From: an uncultured beta proteobacterium
GTDB taxonomy: Bacteria > Pseudomonadota > Gammaproteobacteria > Burkholderiales > Burkholderiaceae_C
DNA length: 44,236 nucleotides
Reading direction: 5' to 3'
NCBI GenBank assembly: GCA_903906695.1
Contig: CAIVLG010000076.1
Location: forward strand, 1 to 44,236
Below the pieces are notes generated by a model, which made no database searches, was not told where the DNA came from, and was given only the letters and a program-made list of their open reading frames with translations. Each line of letters starts with the position of its first letter. The stretch's first letter is position 1. Positions 37,192 to 44,236 of the stretch are shown in pieces. A program made the translations under genes and the position numbers.

Positions 37192-40100
37192 CGCATAACC
37201 TGTTTCCCAGGCCCTGGCTCAGCAACACCTTGCTCGATGATGGCTTCATCAAGCAGAAGGAAAGCGAGTTGGCGCTAAGGCCGCTTCCTTACGATTTGCA
37301 AACATGGCTGACAGACAACTTCAACGCCCACAGTCTGGCAGCACGCAACGAAGCGCAACTGGAAGAAAAATTCATCGCCCCCTTGTTGACCCAATTGGGC
37401 TGGACCAAGGTCTACCAGGCAGGCATCACGGTGCAGGGTAAATTTGCCAAGCCCGACTATTGTTTGCTTCTGCACTGCGAGCAGGAAGTCGCGCTGATCG
37501 GCAGCACTGACCACACCTTGATTACCGCTATTTGCGAATCCAAAGCCTGGGGCAAAACGCTGGACACTGGCAAGGCGGACCGCAAGGACAACCCACACCA
37601 CCAGTTGCAGGACTACCTCAGCACCCTGCGCGTGCGCTTCGGCTTCTTGACCAACGGCCACGTCTGGCGTGTCTACGACACCGACAAGATCACCGCCAAG
37701 AAAACCTTCGTCGAGTTTGATTTGCAGCGCTTGTGGGAAGAGGAGGACGTGCAAGCCAGGGCCGGTGGCCTGGCACTGTTTGCCTTTTTCTTTGGACGCG
37801 ACACTTATGTCCAGCCCGCAGAAGTGGGCCGGGTCAGCGCCATCGAGCAAGCCATTAGCGCTTCTGCCGATTTCACGCTGGAGGTTGAAGAAAACCTGAA
37901 GGCTGTGATCTACGGCTATGCGGGCGAGGATTCGCTGTTCGAAATCATGGGCAAGGCGATCCAGAGGGCCAACGCAAGAGCCAGTCTGGCCAGCGTTTAC
38001 GAAAACACGGTGGTACTGCTGTTTCGCCTGCTGTTTGTGGTGTACTTTGAGGACAAGAACCGTGCGCTGCTGAACCGCCATCCGTTTTACCAGCGCTACA
38101 GCCTGGCCCACATTTTTCAAACCTTGCGCGAGCAGCCACCTGATCGTGACAAGCTGCATGACGGTGTCTACGCCCTCAAGCAATTGTTCGAGATGCTCGA
38201 TGAGGGTGCTGAAGACATCGACATCCCGCTTTTCAACGGTGGCCTGTTTGACCCGGCGCGTGCGCCCCTGCTGCTCAAACCCAAAATCTTTGACAACGCC
38301 ACCTTGCGTCAGTTGCTGGAAAAGCTGCTGTTCAAGACGCACCGCGGCAACACCCTGTTCGACACACGGCGCGATTTCAAAAACATGAGCGTGACGCACC
38401 TGGGCCGCATCTACGAAGGCTTGCTGGAGTTTCGGTTTGAGCGCGCGCTTGAGACCGGCGTCTACCTCGAATACGAGAGCAGCGCCAGCAAGGGCAAGAC
38501 CGTCGAAGCTTACTTTGACGCCTACGATTCAGCGCAGCTTCGCAAGGAAAAGGGTTTCCGGGCGTGGCGTGAAATCAGCGTCAAAAAAGGCGATGTGTTT
38601 CTCAAGAGTGCCAGCAATTCACGCAAGACCAGCGCCAGCTACTACACGCCGGCGGTGCTGTCGCAGCGGCTGGTCAAAGCCAGCATTGACCACGCCACCG
38701 CCGGCGGCAAGAAATTTACCGACCTTAAGATTCTGGACAACGCCTGTGGCAGCGGCCACTTTCTGGTCGAAGCTCTGGTTTACCTGACCGATCTGGCGCT
38801 GGAGCGCCTCGACACCGATGCCGACCTGCAGCAAATGGTGGCACAGGAGAGTGAAAAAATTGCTGCGCAGCTGCGCTTTCTGAATCTCGACTACGCGCCG
38901 GATGACGCCCAGATCCTCAAGCGTGCCCTGCTCAAGCGCTGCATTTTTGGCGTTGACCTGAACCCCTTTGCCGTCGAGCTGGCGCGCCTGTCGCTGTGGA
39001 TGGACAGCTTCATCTTTGGCACGCCGCTGTCCTTTATCGAGCATCATGTGCAGCACGGCAACTCGCTGATGGGCGCCAGTGTGCAGGACTTCATCCAGTA
39101 CAACGCGGTAGAAGTGGCGCAAAACGATTTCTTTGTCGAAAACCTGAGCGCCAAGTTTGACGAGCTGCGCAGCGTGATGCAGGAACTTGACGCCATGCGC
39201 GACACCACGGCGCAAGAGGTGGAGCAGTCCAAGGAACTCTGGAAGAACAGCATTGCGCCCAAACTCAATCTGCTGTCGCGGGCCTTGAGTTTTATCTGCA
39301 CCCGGCGCGCCATGCTGGCCGAGGGCAAGCGCGATGCTTGTGAGGAACTGAGCAAGACGCCCGATTTGATTGGACAGTTGTTCAGCGAATCCAGAACTAC
39401 CAGTGCGGCACTGAAACAGATCGAGAGCTACGCCGCGCGCTACCATTTCTTCCACTACGAGGTGGCTTTTCCGGAAGCGTTTGCCGGCGAACGCAAGGGT
39501 TTTGACATCATCGTTGGCAACCCGCCGTGGGACAAGACAAGGCTTTTTGATACTGACTTTTTTCCGCAGTACTGCAGCAATTACCGCAGTCTGAAGAACA
39601 CCGAGAAAGCTGCTGTGCAAGAGCGACTGCTGGCGAGCGAACACATTGCCAGCGCCTACAAGGCGGCCCAAAGCAGCACGGATGCGACCAACGAGTATTA
39701 CAAGGACAAAGCCACTTTTCCGCTCAACAAGGGCGCCGGTGATGGCAACCTGTTTCGCCTGTTTGTCGAACGCAACTTGAGTCTGCTCGCCGCTGGCGGC
39801 AGTCTGAACTACGTCTTGCCCAGCGCGCTGATGTTTGAAGAGGGCTCCATGCTCTTGCGCAAGCACATCTTCACGCACTGCCGGATGCCGTTCTTCTACA
39901 GTTTTGAGAATCGCAACAGCATCTTTCCCGATGTCGATTCACGCTACAAATTTGCCCTGATGCAGGTCGTGAACAGCCCGCCCGCGGTTACCGGTGTTGG
40001 CCCTGAACCAGCCCTGAGCGACGCTGTCACCGACACCGCCTTCTATGTGCTGGACGCCGCCGAGTTGGACCAACCTGAACGCCATGTGAGTTACCCGCTG

Positions 40101-41054
40101 GACACCTTGAAGGCTCTGTCGCCCGAGCATTGGGCGCTGATGGAGTTGCGCGACGGTGCCGACCTGGCGATTTTGCAAAAGTGCTACGACGCCTTTGATG
40201 CACTTTCGCCCGACTGGCTCGATTTTCGGCGTGAGCTGCACATGACCGATGACAAGGATTTGTTCATTGAGAAGGAAGCGTCTGGGCTGATACCGCTGTT
40301 TGAAGGCAAGATGATCTGGCAATTCAGCCACAAGCTCGACGGCGCACAGTACTGGCTGGACCCGCAGGCGTTTGATGTGCGGATGAAAAGCAAAGAGCTG
40401 CACCGCATGGCGCAAGACCTGTGCGTGCCCAAGGCCGAGGTCGCCAAACATGCCAGCGACGTGCGTTTTGACCGTGACTTTGTGCGCCTGGTGTTCAGGG
40501 ACGTTGCCAGCGACACCAATGAGCGCACTTTGATTTTTGCCCTTTTACCCAAGAACTGCGGCGGAGGGAACACCATTCATATGAGTGTTCCGAAAACCTA
40601 TGTGCGTGGTGTTGACGGTGGCGTGACAACGCGGGCCGTTTCGTCGCTGCGCCTGCTATTTGCCCTTGCGTGGTTCAACAGCCTGCCGGTGGACTGGATG
40701 GCGCGCTTCATGATTCAGATTCACGCCAACAAAACCTACCTCTACCGCCTGCCGATGCCGCAGCCAACCGACGACGAGATTCGCAACAACCCGGACTATG
40801 CCCAATTGGCCAAAAACGCGCTGTTGCTGAGCCTGGCCGCCAGTTGGGACGACTTTGCCGAGCTGGCGCCGCTGTTTGATGTGCAGCCGCAAGACCTGCC
40901 CCAAACCGCCAAAGCCCGGGACATTCTGCGCGCTGAAAACGACAAAATGGTCGCCCGACTCTACGGCATCACCAGTGAAGAATTCACGTATTTGCTGCGC
41001 AGCTTCAAGGTTATGGCGGACAAGCGGCCTGAGTATGTGGCGCTGCTGCAATGA
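37188..41054 (+). CDS. Type IIG restriction-modification enzyme (Eco57I-like)
   Basis: A single-chain restriction and methylation protein of 1288 residues. The N-terminal part has a PD-(D/E)xK nuclease site: KPD at 88-90 and ESK at 117-119. A helical connector follows. The N6-adenine methyltransferase has motif X-like SASYYTP (482-488), SAM motif [10 protein letters not shown] (517-525), [17 protein letters not shown] near 588-604 and the catalytic NPPWDK (778-783). The C-terminal 450 residues should be the target recognition region ([20 protein letters not shown]). It starts by ATGA overlap with lolD and ends by ATGA overlap with an AbrB-like antitoxin gene. It could also be a phage-defence methylase of a related group (BREX PglX-like), but the nuclease motif argues for type IIG. 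Confidence 0.85.
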   Translation: MTHNLFPRPWLSNTLLDDGFIKQKESELALRPLPYDLQTWLTDNFNAHSLAARNEAQLEEKFIAPLLTQLGWTKVYQAGITVQGKFAKPDYCLLLHCEQEVALIGSTDHTLITAICESKAWGKTLDTGKADRKDNPHHQLQDYLSTLRVRFGFLTNGHVWRVYDTDKITAKKTFVEFDLQRLWEEEDVQARAGGLALFAFFFGRDTYVQPAEVGRVSAIEQAISASADFTLEVEENLKAVIYGYAGEDSLFEIMGKAIQRANARASLASVYENTVVLLFRLLFVVYFEDKNRALLNRHPFYQRYSLAHIFQTLREQPPDRDKLHDGVYALKQLFEMLDEGAEDIDIPLFNGGLFDPARAPLLLKPKIFDNATLRQLLEKLLFKTHRGNTLFDTRRDFKNMSVTHLGRIYEGLLEFRFERALETGVYLEYESSASKGKTVEAYFDAYDSAQLRKEKGFRAWREISVKKGDVFLKSASNSRKTSASYYTPAVLSQRLVKASIDHATAGGKKFTDLKILDNACGSGHFLVEALVYLTDLALERLDTDADLQQMVAQESEKIAAQLRFLNLDYAPDDAQILKRALLKRCIFGVDLNPFAVELARLSLWMDSFIFGTPLSFIEHHVQHGNSLMGASVQDFIQYNAVEVAQNDFFVENLSAKFDELRSVMQELDAMRDTTAQEVEQSKELWKNSIAPKLNLLSRALSFICTRRAMLAEGKRDACEELSKTPDLIGQLFSESRTTSAALKQIESYAARYHFFHYEVAFPEAFAGERKGFDIIVGNPPWDKTRLFDTDFFPQYCSNYRSLKNTEKAAVQERLLASEHIASAYKAAQSSTDATNEYYKDKATFPLNKGAGDGNLFRLFVERNLSLLAAGGSLNYVLPSALMFEEGSMLLRKHIFTHCRMPFFYSFENRNSIFPDVDSRYKFALMQVVNSPPAVTGVGPEPALSDAVTDTAFYVLDAAELDQPERHVSYPLDTLKALSPEHWALMELRDGADLAILQKCYDAFDALSPDWLDFRRELHMTDDKDLFIEKEASGLIPLFEGKMIWQFSHKLDGAQYWLDPQAFDVRMKSKELHRMAQDLCVPKAEVAKHASDVRFDRDFVRLVFRDVASDTNERTLIFALLPKNCGGGNTIHMSVPKTYVRGVDGGVTTRAVSSLRLLFALAWFNSLPVDWMARFMIQIHANKTYLYRLPMPQPTDDEIRNNPDYAQLAKNALLLSLAASWDDFAELAPLFDVQPQDLPQTAKARDILRAENDKMVARLYGITSEEFTYLLRSFKVMADKRPEYVALLQ

Positions 41055-41299
41055 AACGCCGCCAGCCCACACTCACCCGCAAGGGCCAAGTCACCATCCC
41101 CAAACAAATTCGCGATGCCTTGAGCCTGGTGCCGGGGTGCTCGGTAGATTTCGCTGTAAATACCGAGGGCGATGTCGTGATTCACAAGCTAGGTGCCCGC
41201 CCGAGCCGCAAGCCAGACCGTTTCGAGGCCGCGCGTGGCAAGGCCGATGTGAAGTGGCGCACGGACGAGTTGATGGCCCTCTTGCGTGGCGAGGGTTGA
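41051..41299 (+). CDS. AbrB/SpoVT-type antitoxin, apparently orphan
   Basis: An 82-residue swapped-hairpin DNA-binding protein. LTRKGQVTIPKQIRDALSLV with PGCSVDF is the AbrB/MazE signature, and the C-terminal DELMALLRGEG is the usual toxin-facing tail of the PIN-associated type. A PIN toxin gene normally follows directly; here only about 50 bp lie before the end of the convergent ABC ATPase gene, and the frame starting near 41,299 (MLLVARPWRSR) has no PIN motif. So it is either an orphan antitoxin or a regulator of the adjacent restriction gene. It overlaps that gene by 4 bp. Confidence 0.85.
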   Translation: MKRRQPTLTRKGQVTIPKQIRDALSLVPGCSVDFAVNTEGDVVIHKLGARPSRKPDRFEAARGKADVKWRTDELMALLRGEG

Positions 41300-41351
41300 T
41301 GCTGCTGGTCGCACGCCCTTGGCGATCTCGAATAAGCATGCATGCAGCAGG

Positions 41352-42152
41352 CTACGCCGCAAGACTGGACGTGGCCTCTGGCTGGATCAACGAGGCTTGA
41401 AAGCGCCCCACGAAAGCGCGGGTGGCATCAAAGACCGGGTTGTCGATCACCTGGCTCGGCGGCCCCATCTCGACCACCACGCCGTCACGCATGAAGATCA
41501 CCTGGTCCGCCACTTCGCGCGCAAAGGCGATCTCGTGCGTCACCAGAATCATCGTCATGCCCTCTTTGGCCAGGGCTTTGATCACGCTCAGCACTTCTCC
41601 GACCAGTTCGGGATCCAGTGCCGAGGTGGCCTCGTCGAACAACATGACCGAGGGTTGCATCGCCAGGGCCCGTGCAATGGCGACGCGCTGCTTCTGACCG
41701 CCGGAGAGTTTGTCGGGCGCGTAGTCGGCGCGATCCGCCAGGCCGACTTTTTGCAGCAGGGCGCGCGCCTGCGCTTCGGCTTGAACCTTGGGTGTTCTCA
41801 AAACTGTGACCGGTCCTTCCATCACGTTTTGCAGCGCCGTCATGTGCGTGAATAGATTGAAGTGCTGAAACACCATGCCGGTTTGCGAGCGGAACTGCGC
41901 CAGTTTGCGCTCGCTCGGCAGGGCCGTGGATTTGCCCTGGAAGGCCAGCGTGAAGTTGCCCACGCTGATTCTGCCGGCGTCGGGCACGGTCAGCAGATTG
42001 AGGCAGCGCAACAAGGTCGATTTGCCCGAACCAGAGGGCCCGATCAGTGCCACCACTTCACCTGCTTCGATCTGCAGGCTGATGTCTTTCAGGACCACGT
42101 GGTCCCCGAATGCTTTTCTCAGACCCTTGATGCTGATGCGCGCGTTCGACAT
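41352..42152 (-). CDS. Polar amino acid ABC transporter ATP-binding protein
   Basis: HisP/GlnQ-type ATPase with Walker [10 protein letters not shown], signature LSGGQKQR, Walker B VMLFDEATSALD and switch LVTHEIAFA. The start at 42,152 (MSNARIS) lies one base after the permease stop with GGGAAG six bases before it; an ATG at 42,170 would overlap the permease by 17 bp. The protein is 266 residues, normal length. It forms a transporter with the permease and binding protein upstream. The substrate is unknown, and its position beside an SDR oxidoreductase does not settle it. Confidence 0.9.
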   Translation of the reverse strand: MSNARISIKGLRKAFGDHVVLKDISLQIEAGEVVALIGPSGSGKSTLLRCLNLLTVPDAGRISVGNFTLAFQGKSTALPSERKLAQFRSQTGMVFQHFNLFTHMTALQNVMEGPVTVLRTPKVQAEAQARALLQKVGLADRADYAPDKLSGGQKQRVAIARALAMQPSVMLFDEATSALDPELVGEVLSVIKALAKEGMTMILVTHEIAFAREVADQVIFMRDGVVVEMGPPSQVIDNPVFDATRAFVGRFQASLIQPEATSSLAA

Positions 42153-42153
42153 C

Positions 42154-42957
42154 TCAGGCTTCCCGGTCATAGTCGCCGAACTCCAGGCGCTTGGCCCAGA
42201 TCGTCACCGGCAACAAGACGGCGAAATAGGCAATGGCGATGAAGGTGTAGGTTTCCAACGGCCGGTAGATTTCATGGGCTATCACCTGGCCCTGGTACAG
42301 CAGGTCGGGCACCGCCAGCACCGACAGCAGCGAGGTGTTCTTCAACTGCATGATGGACTGGTTCATCAGCGGCGGAACCATCTTCTTGAAAGCCTGCGGC
42401 AAGACCACACGGCGCATCACCTGGTGCGGCCGCATGCCGATGGCCTTGGCCGCTTCAACCTGCCCGACATCGACCGAAATGATGCCGCCGCGGATGATCT
42501 CCGAATAGAAGGCGCCACCGTACAACGCCAGACACAATGTGGCCGCCACCACGGCCGACATTTCAATGCCGGTCAGCACCGGCAGCGCATAGTAGAACCA
42601 GACCAGTTGCACCAGCACCGGCGTGCAGCGGAACAACTCGATGTAGGCCCGCAGCGGCGCCACTACCAGCAGGTTGCTGGACAGGCGCCCGAGACCCGTC
42701 ACCAGACCGACGAACAGACCGAGCACGATGCAAATGACCGTGAAAACAAGCGTGTAGGCAAGGCCCGACAGCAGCAGCGAACGGTATTTCCACAGCGCCT
42801 GGAAGTCCCACACGTAACCGGCCGAAGTGCTGCCGCCAAACTTGCGAATGAGCGCAATCGCGCCCGCCAGCAGGCACAGCCCTATCATCCACCGTGTCAG
42901 CTTGCCCAGGCCTTGCCGGCCGGTGCCGCTATCAACGTGAAAGAACGGTTTTGTCAT
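42154..42957 (-). CDS. Polar amino acid ABC transporter permease
   Basis: HisM/GlnP-type permease of 267 residues. An N-terminal segment (MIGLCLLAGAIALI) precedes the family core: LLSGLAYTLVFTVICIVLGL, the EAA-type loop EAAKAIGMRPHQVMRRVVLP, and PPLMNQSIMQLKNTSLLSVL. The ATG at 42,957 is itself part of a palindromic repeat (42,952-43,022), with no separate Shine-Dalgarno in sight; an internal ATG at 42,888 is the alternative. It is followed after one base by the ATPase gene. Confidence 0.88.
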   Translation of the reverse strand: MTKPFFHVDSGTGRQGLGKLTRWMIGLCLLAGAIALIRKFGGSTSAGYVWDFQALWKYRSLLLSGLAYTLVFTVICIVLGLFVGLVTGLGRLSSNLLVVAPLRAYIELFRCTPVLVQLVWFYYALPVLTGIEMSAVVAATLCLALYGGAFYSEIIRGGIISVDVGQVEAAKAIGMRPHQVMRRVVLPQAFKKMVPPLMNQSIMQLKNTSLLSVLAVPDLLYQGQVIAHEIYRPLETYTFIAIAYFAVLLPVTIWAKRLEFGDYDREA

Positions 42958-43022
42958 ACCGGGCTTGACCCGGTATCCATGAATTCGGACTGCATGGATT
43001 GCGGATCAAGTCCGCAATGACA
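42952..43022. repeat. Palindromic intergenic repeat, copy 2
   Basis: Same architecture as 4048-4117: outer TGTCAT and ATGACA, with internal hairpins ACCGGG-CTTGA-CCCGGT on the left and TTGCGGA-TCAAG-TCCGCAA on the right, and ATCCATG/CATGGAT inner ends joined by GAATTCGGACTG. It lies between the binding-protein and permease genes of the last transporter, and its left end contains the permease start codon. The rest of 42,958-43,063 holds no gene. Confidence 0.8.
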
Positions 43023-43063
43023 GCCTTCTTTCATTCTTCGGGGAGGCTGAATCGCCATGCCAG

Positions 43064-43906
43064 TCAGAACGGCAATTCCGCTGGCACCTGCTCGGGCTTG
43101 ACGCCGGAGAGGTTCTGCAGGTTCGACAACACCACCGGCTTGATTTTTCCTTCGGCGCGGGTCTTGGCAATCCACTTGTTGACGTACTCGATCCAGGTCT
43201 TGTCGCTCTCCTTGCGAAAGCCCAGCGTGGTTGTGGTGCTCTCAACCGGCATCGGTACCACCACCTGTCCGATCGTGGGGTTCTTGCTGATGGCGGTCAA
43301 CGCCAGCACCGTGACCAGCACCTGCGCGTCGGCACGGCCCATCTGTACCGCCAACGTGGCGTCGGCCGATTTTTCAAGCCGGCTGATCTGCGCTTTCGGG
43401 CAGACCCGGGTGACCAGTTGGTCGTGCGAGGAACCCATATCGACCGCAATCTTGACGCTCGGGTCGTTCAGCTCGGCCCAGGTCTTGGGCTGGAAGCCCT
43501 TGCGTGCCACCAGCACGAAGGCGTTGTTGAACAGCGGGTCTGAAAAGTCCACCACCAGCGCCCGCGCCGGTGTCGGGTTGAGGCCAAAAAATATGTCGAT
43601 CTTGTTCGATTGCAGATCCAGCACCGAATTACCCCAGGTGGTCTCGGTGATGTCGAGCTTGACGCCCAGGCTCGCGGCCAAGCTCTTGGCAAAGTCGATC
43701 ATGAAGCCCTGCCATTCGCCCGACACGATGTCCTTGTGATAGTAGGGCGCAGCACCGGCCACGGCGCCAATGCGCAGCACTTTGGTGCGGTGGATGCGGG
43801 CCCAGGCCGCCTCACCCGCTTCGCTCTGCGCGTACAGGCTGCCTGACCCAAGAAGTACGGATCCGCCAACGGCCACTTGGGCCATGAAGTAACGACGATT
43901 TGTCAT
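43064..43906 (-). CDS. Amino acid ABC transporter substrate-binding protein
   Basis: SBP_bac_3-type periplasmic binding protein, 280 residues. The N-terminal signal (MTNRRYFMAQVAVGGSVLLG, cleavage after YAQS-like AQ) is followed by VLRIGAVAGAAPYYHKDIVS. Core elements are GFMIDFAKSLAASLGVKLDI, LQSNKIDIFFGLNPTPARAL and KIAVDMGSSHDQL. The ligand pocket DxG and R residues of amino acid binders are only partly matched, so the ligand is open. It begins 33 bp after the SDR gene and is separated from its permease by a palindromic repeat. Confidence 0.9.
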   Translation of the reverse strand: MTNRRYFMAQVAVGGSVLLGSGSLYAQSEAGEAAWARIHRTKVLRIGAVAGAAPYYHKDIVSGEWQGFMIDFAKSLAASLGVKLDITETTWGNSVLDLQSNKIDIFFGLNPTPARALVVDFSDPLFNNAFVLVARKGFQPKTWAELNDPSVKIAVDMGSSHDQLVTRVCPKAQISRLEKSADATLAVQMGRADAQVLVTVLALTAISKNPTIGQVVVPMPVESTTTTLGFRKESDKTWIEYVNKWIAKTRAEGKIKPVVLSNLQNLSGVKPEQVPAELPF

Positions 43907-43939
43907 GCTTGCTTTCCTTTCAGTGATAAATGGGTGGAT

Positions 43940-44236
43940 TCAAAGTGTCATGCCGCCGTCCACCTGCAGCACCTGGCCGGTGATGTAGGCGGACTGCGAG
44001 CTGAGCAAGAACTCAATCGGCGCGGCAATGTCGTCGGGCGTGGCGAGGCGACCGACCGGCACGCGAGCGATAACCTGCTCCCACTCCTGCGGCGTCATGC
44101 TGCCTTGGTGCGGATGATCCTTGCGCACATAGCCCGGCGCCACCGCGTTGACGGTGATGCCGCGGCCCGCGTATTCAACCGCCGCCGCTTTGACCAGTGC
44201 CTCGATGGCGGCCTTTGCGGCTGCCGTTGCCGGGAA
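43940..44236 (-). CDS. Short-chain dehydrogenase/reductase (N-terminus outside window)
   Basis: The last 98 residues of an SDR-family oxidoreductase, open to base 44,236. Visible are AAIEALVKAAAVEYAGRGIT with VNAVAPGYV and RLATPDDIAAPIEFLLSSQS, then YITGQVLQVDGGMTL, the usual SDR C-terminus. The catalytic YxxxK motif reads TAAAK (in FPATAAAKAA), with Thr where Tyr belongs. The Rossmann and NAD-binding half is outside the window. Probably in one transcript with the downstream transporter genes. Confidence 0.85.
   Translation of the reverse strand, partial: FPATAAAKAAIEALVKAAAVEYAGRGITVNAVAPGYVRKDHPHQGSMTPQEWEQVIARVPVGRLATPDDIAAPIEFLLSSQSAYITGQVLQVDGGMTL

Noticed and set aside
38619..39878. 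419-residue minus-strand frame in the restriction gene
   Set aside because: Opposite strand of the methyltransferase motifs; no domain.
41286..41855. Possible toxin gene after the AbrB antitoxin
   Set aside because: No PIN, MazF or other toxin motif; most of it is antisense to the ABC ATPase gene.

Overview
The window is a high-GC, densely packed piece of a betaproteobacterial chromosome, most likely Burkholderiales and probably Comamonadaceae (Rhodoferax/Polaromonas-like). This rests on gene content and order and on two kinds of short palindromic repeat that I recall from that group; no database search was possible. Many gene junctions are 4-bp ATGA or GTGA overlaps, so translational coupling is common here.

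Region 1 (1-11,065, minus strand) is a histidine utilisation (hut) operon: NMT1/TauA-type ABC transporter, hutC, hutH, hutU, a HisJQP-type polar amino acid ABC transporter, hutD and hutI (3' end outside the window). A perfect 18-bp palindrome that fits the HutC-subfamily operator rule lies at 11,003-11,020, over a candidate promoter, so the operon probably regulates itself.

Region 2 (11,066-18,540) holds rarD, a small single-pass membrane protein, a decayed transglutaminase-like fragment, and an acyl-CoA catabolism operon (acyl-CoA dehydrogenase, TetR regulator, biotin-dependent carboxylase beta and alpha subunits, MaoC hydratase) with a 22-bp palindromic operator just before its first gene. 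Leucine/isovalerate or acyclic terpenoid (Liu/Atu-like) degradation is plausible.

Region 3 (18,540-23,860) holds a gene-poor spacer beside tRNA-Ser(CGA), then trpS, an M50 protease, yciO, an EamA transporter and a PHP phosphoesterase, all on the minus strand.

Region 4 (23,862-31,751) is a five-gene signalling operon: an HTH-receiver regulator, a CheY-like receiver, a PDC-PAS histidine kinase, a hybrid kinase (GAF-HK-REC-REC-Hpt) and a receiver-HD-GYP c-di-GMP phosphodiesterase. The parts are those of a complete multistep phosphorelay.

Region 5 (31,788-41,299) has recJ, which carries an in-frame palindromic insertion, and an RpfE/phosphoglycerate mutase-like gene on the minus strand. Divergent from them is a plus-strand chain: vapB, vapC, lolC, lolD, a single-chain type IIG restriction-modification enzyme and an AbrB-type antitoxin. 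Every junction in the chain overlaps, so toxin-antitoxin and defence genes bracket the lipoprotein-export genes. This is the most unusual arrangement in the window.

Region 6 (41,352-44,236, minus strand) is a second polar amino acid ABC transporter, interrupted by a palindromic repeat, and the C-terminal part of a short-chain dehydrogenase whose catalytic tyrosine position holds threonine.
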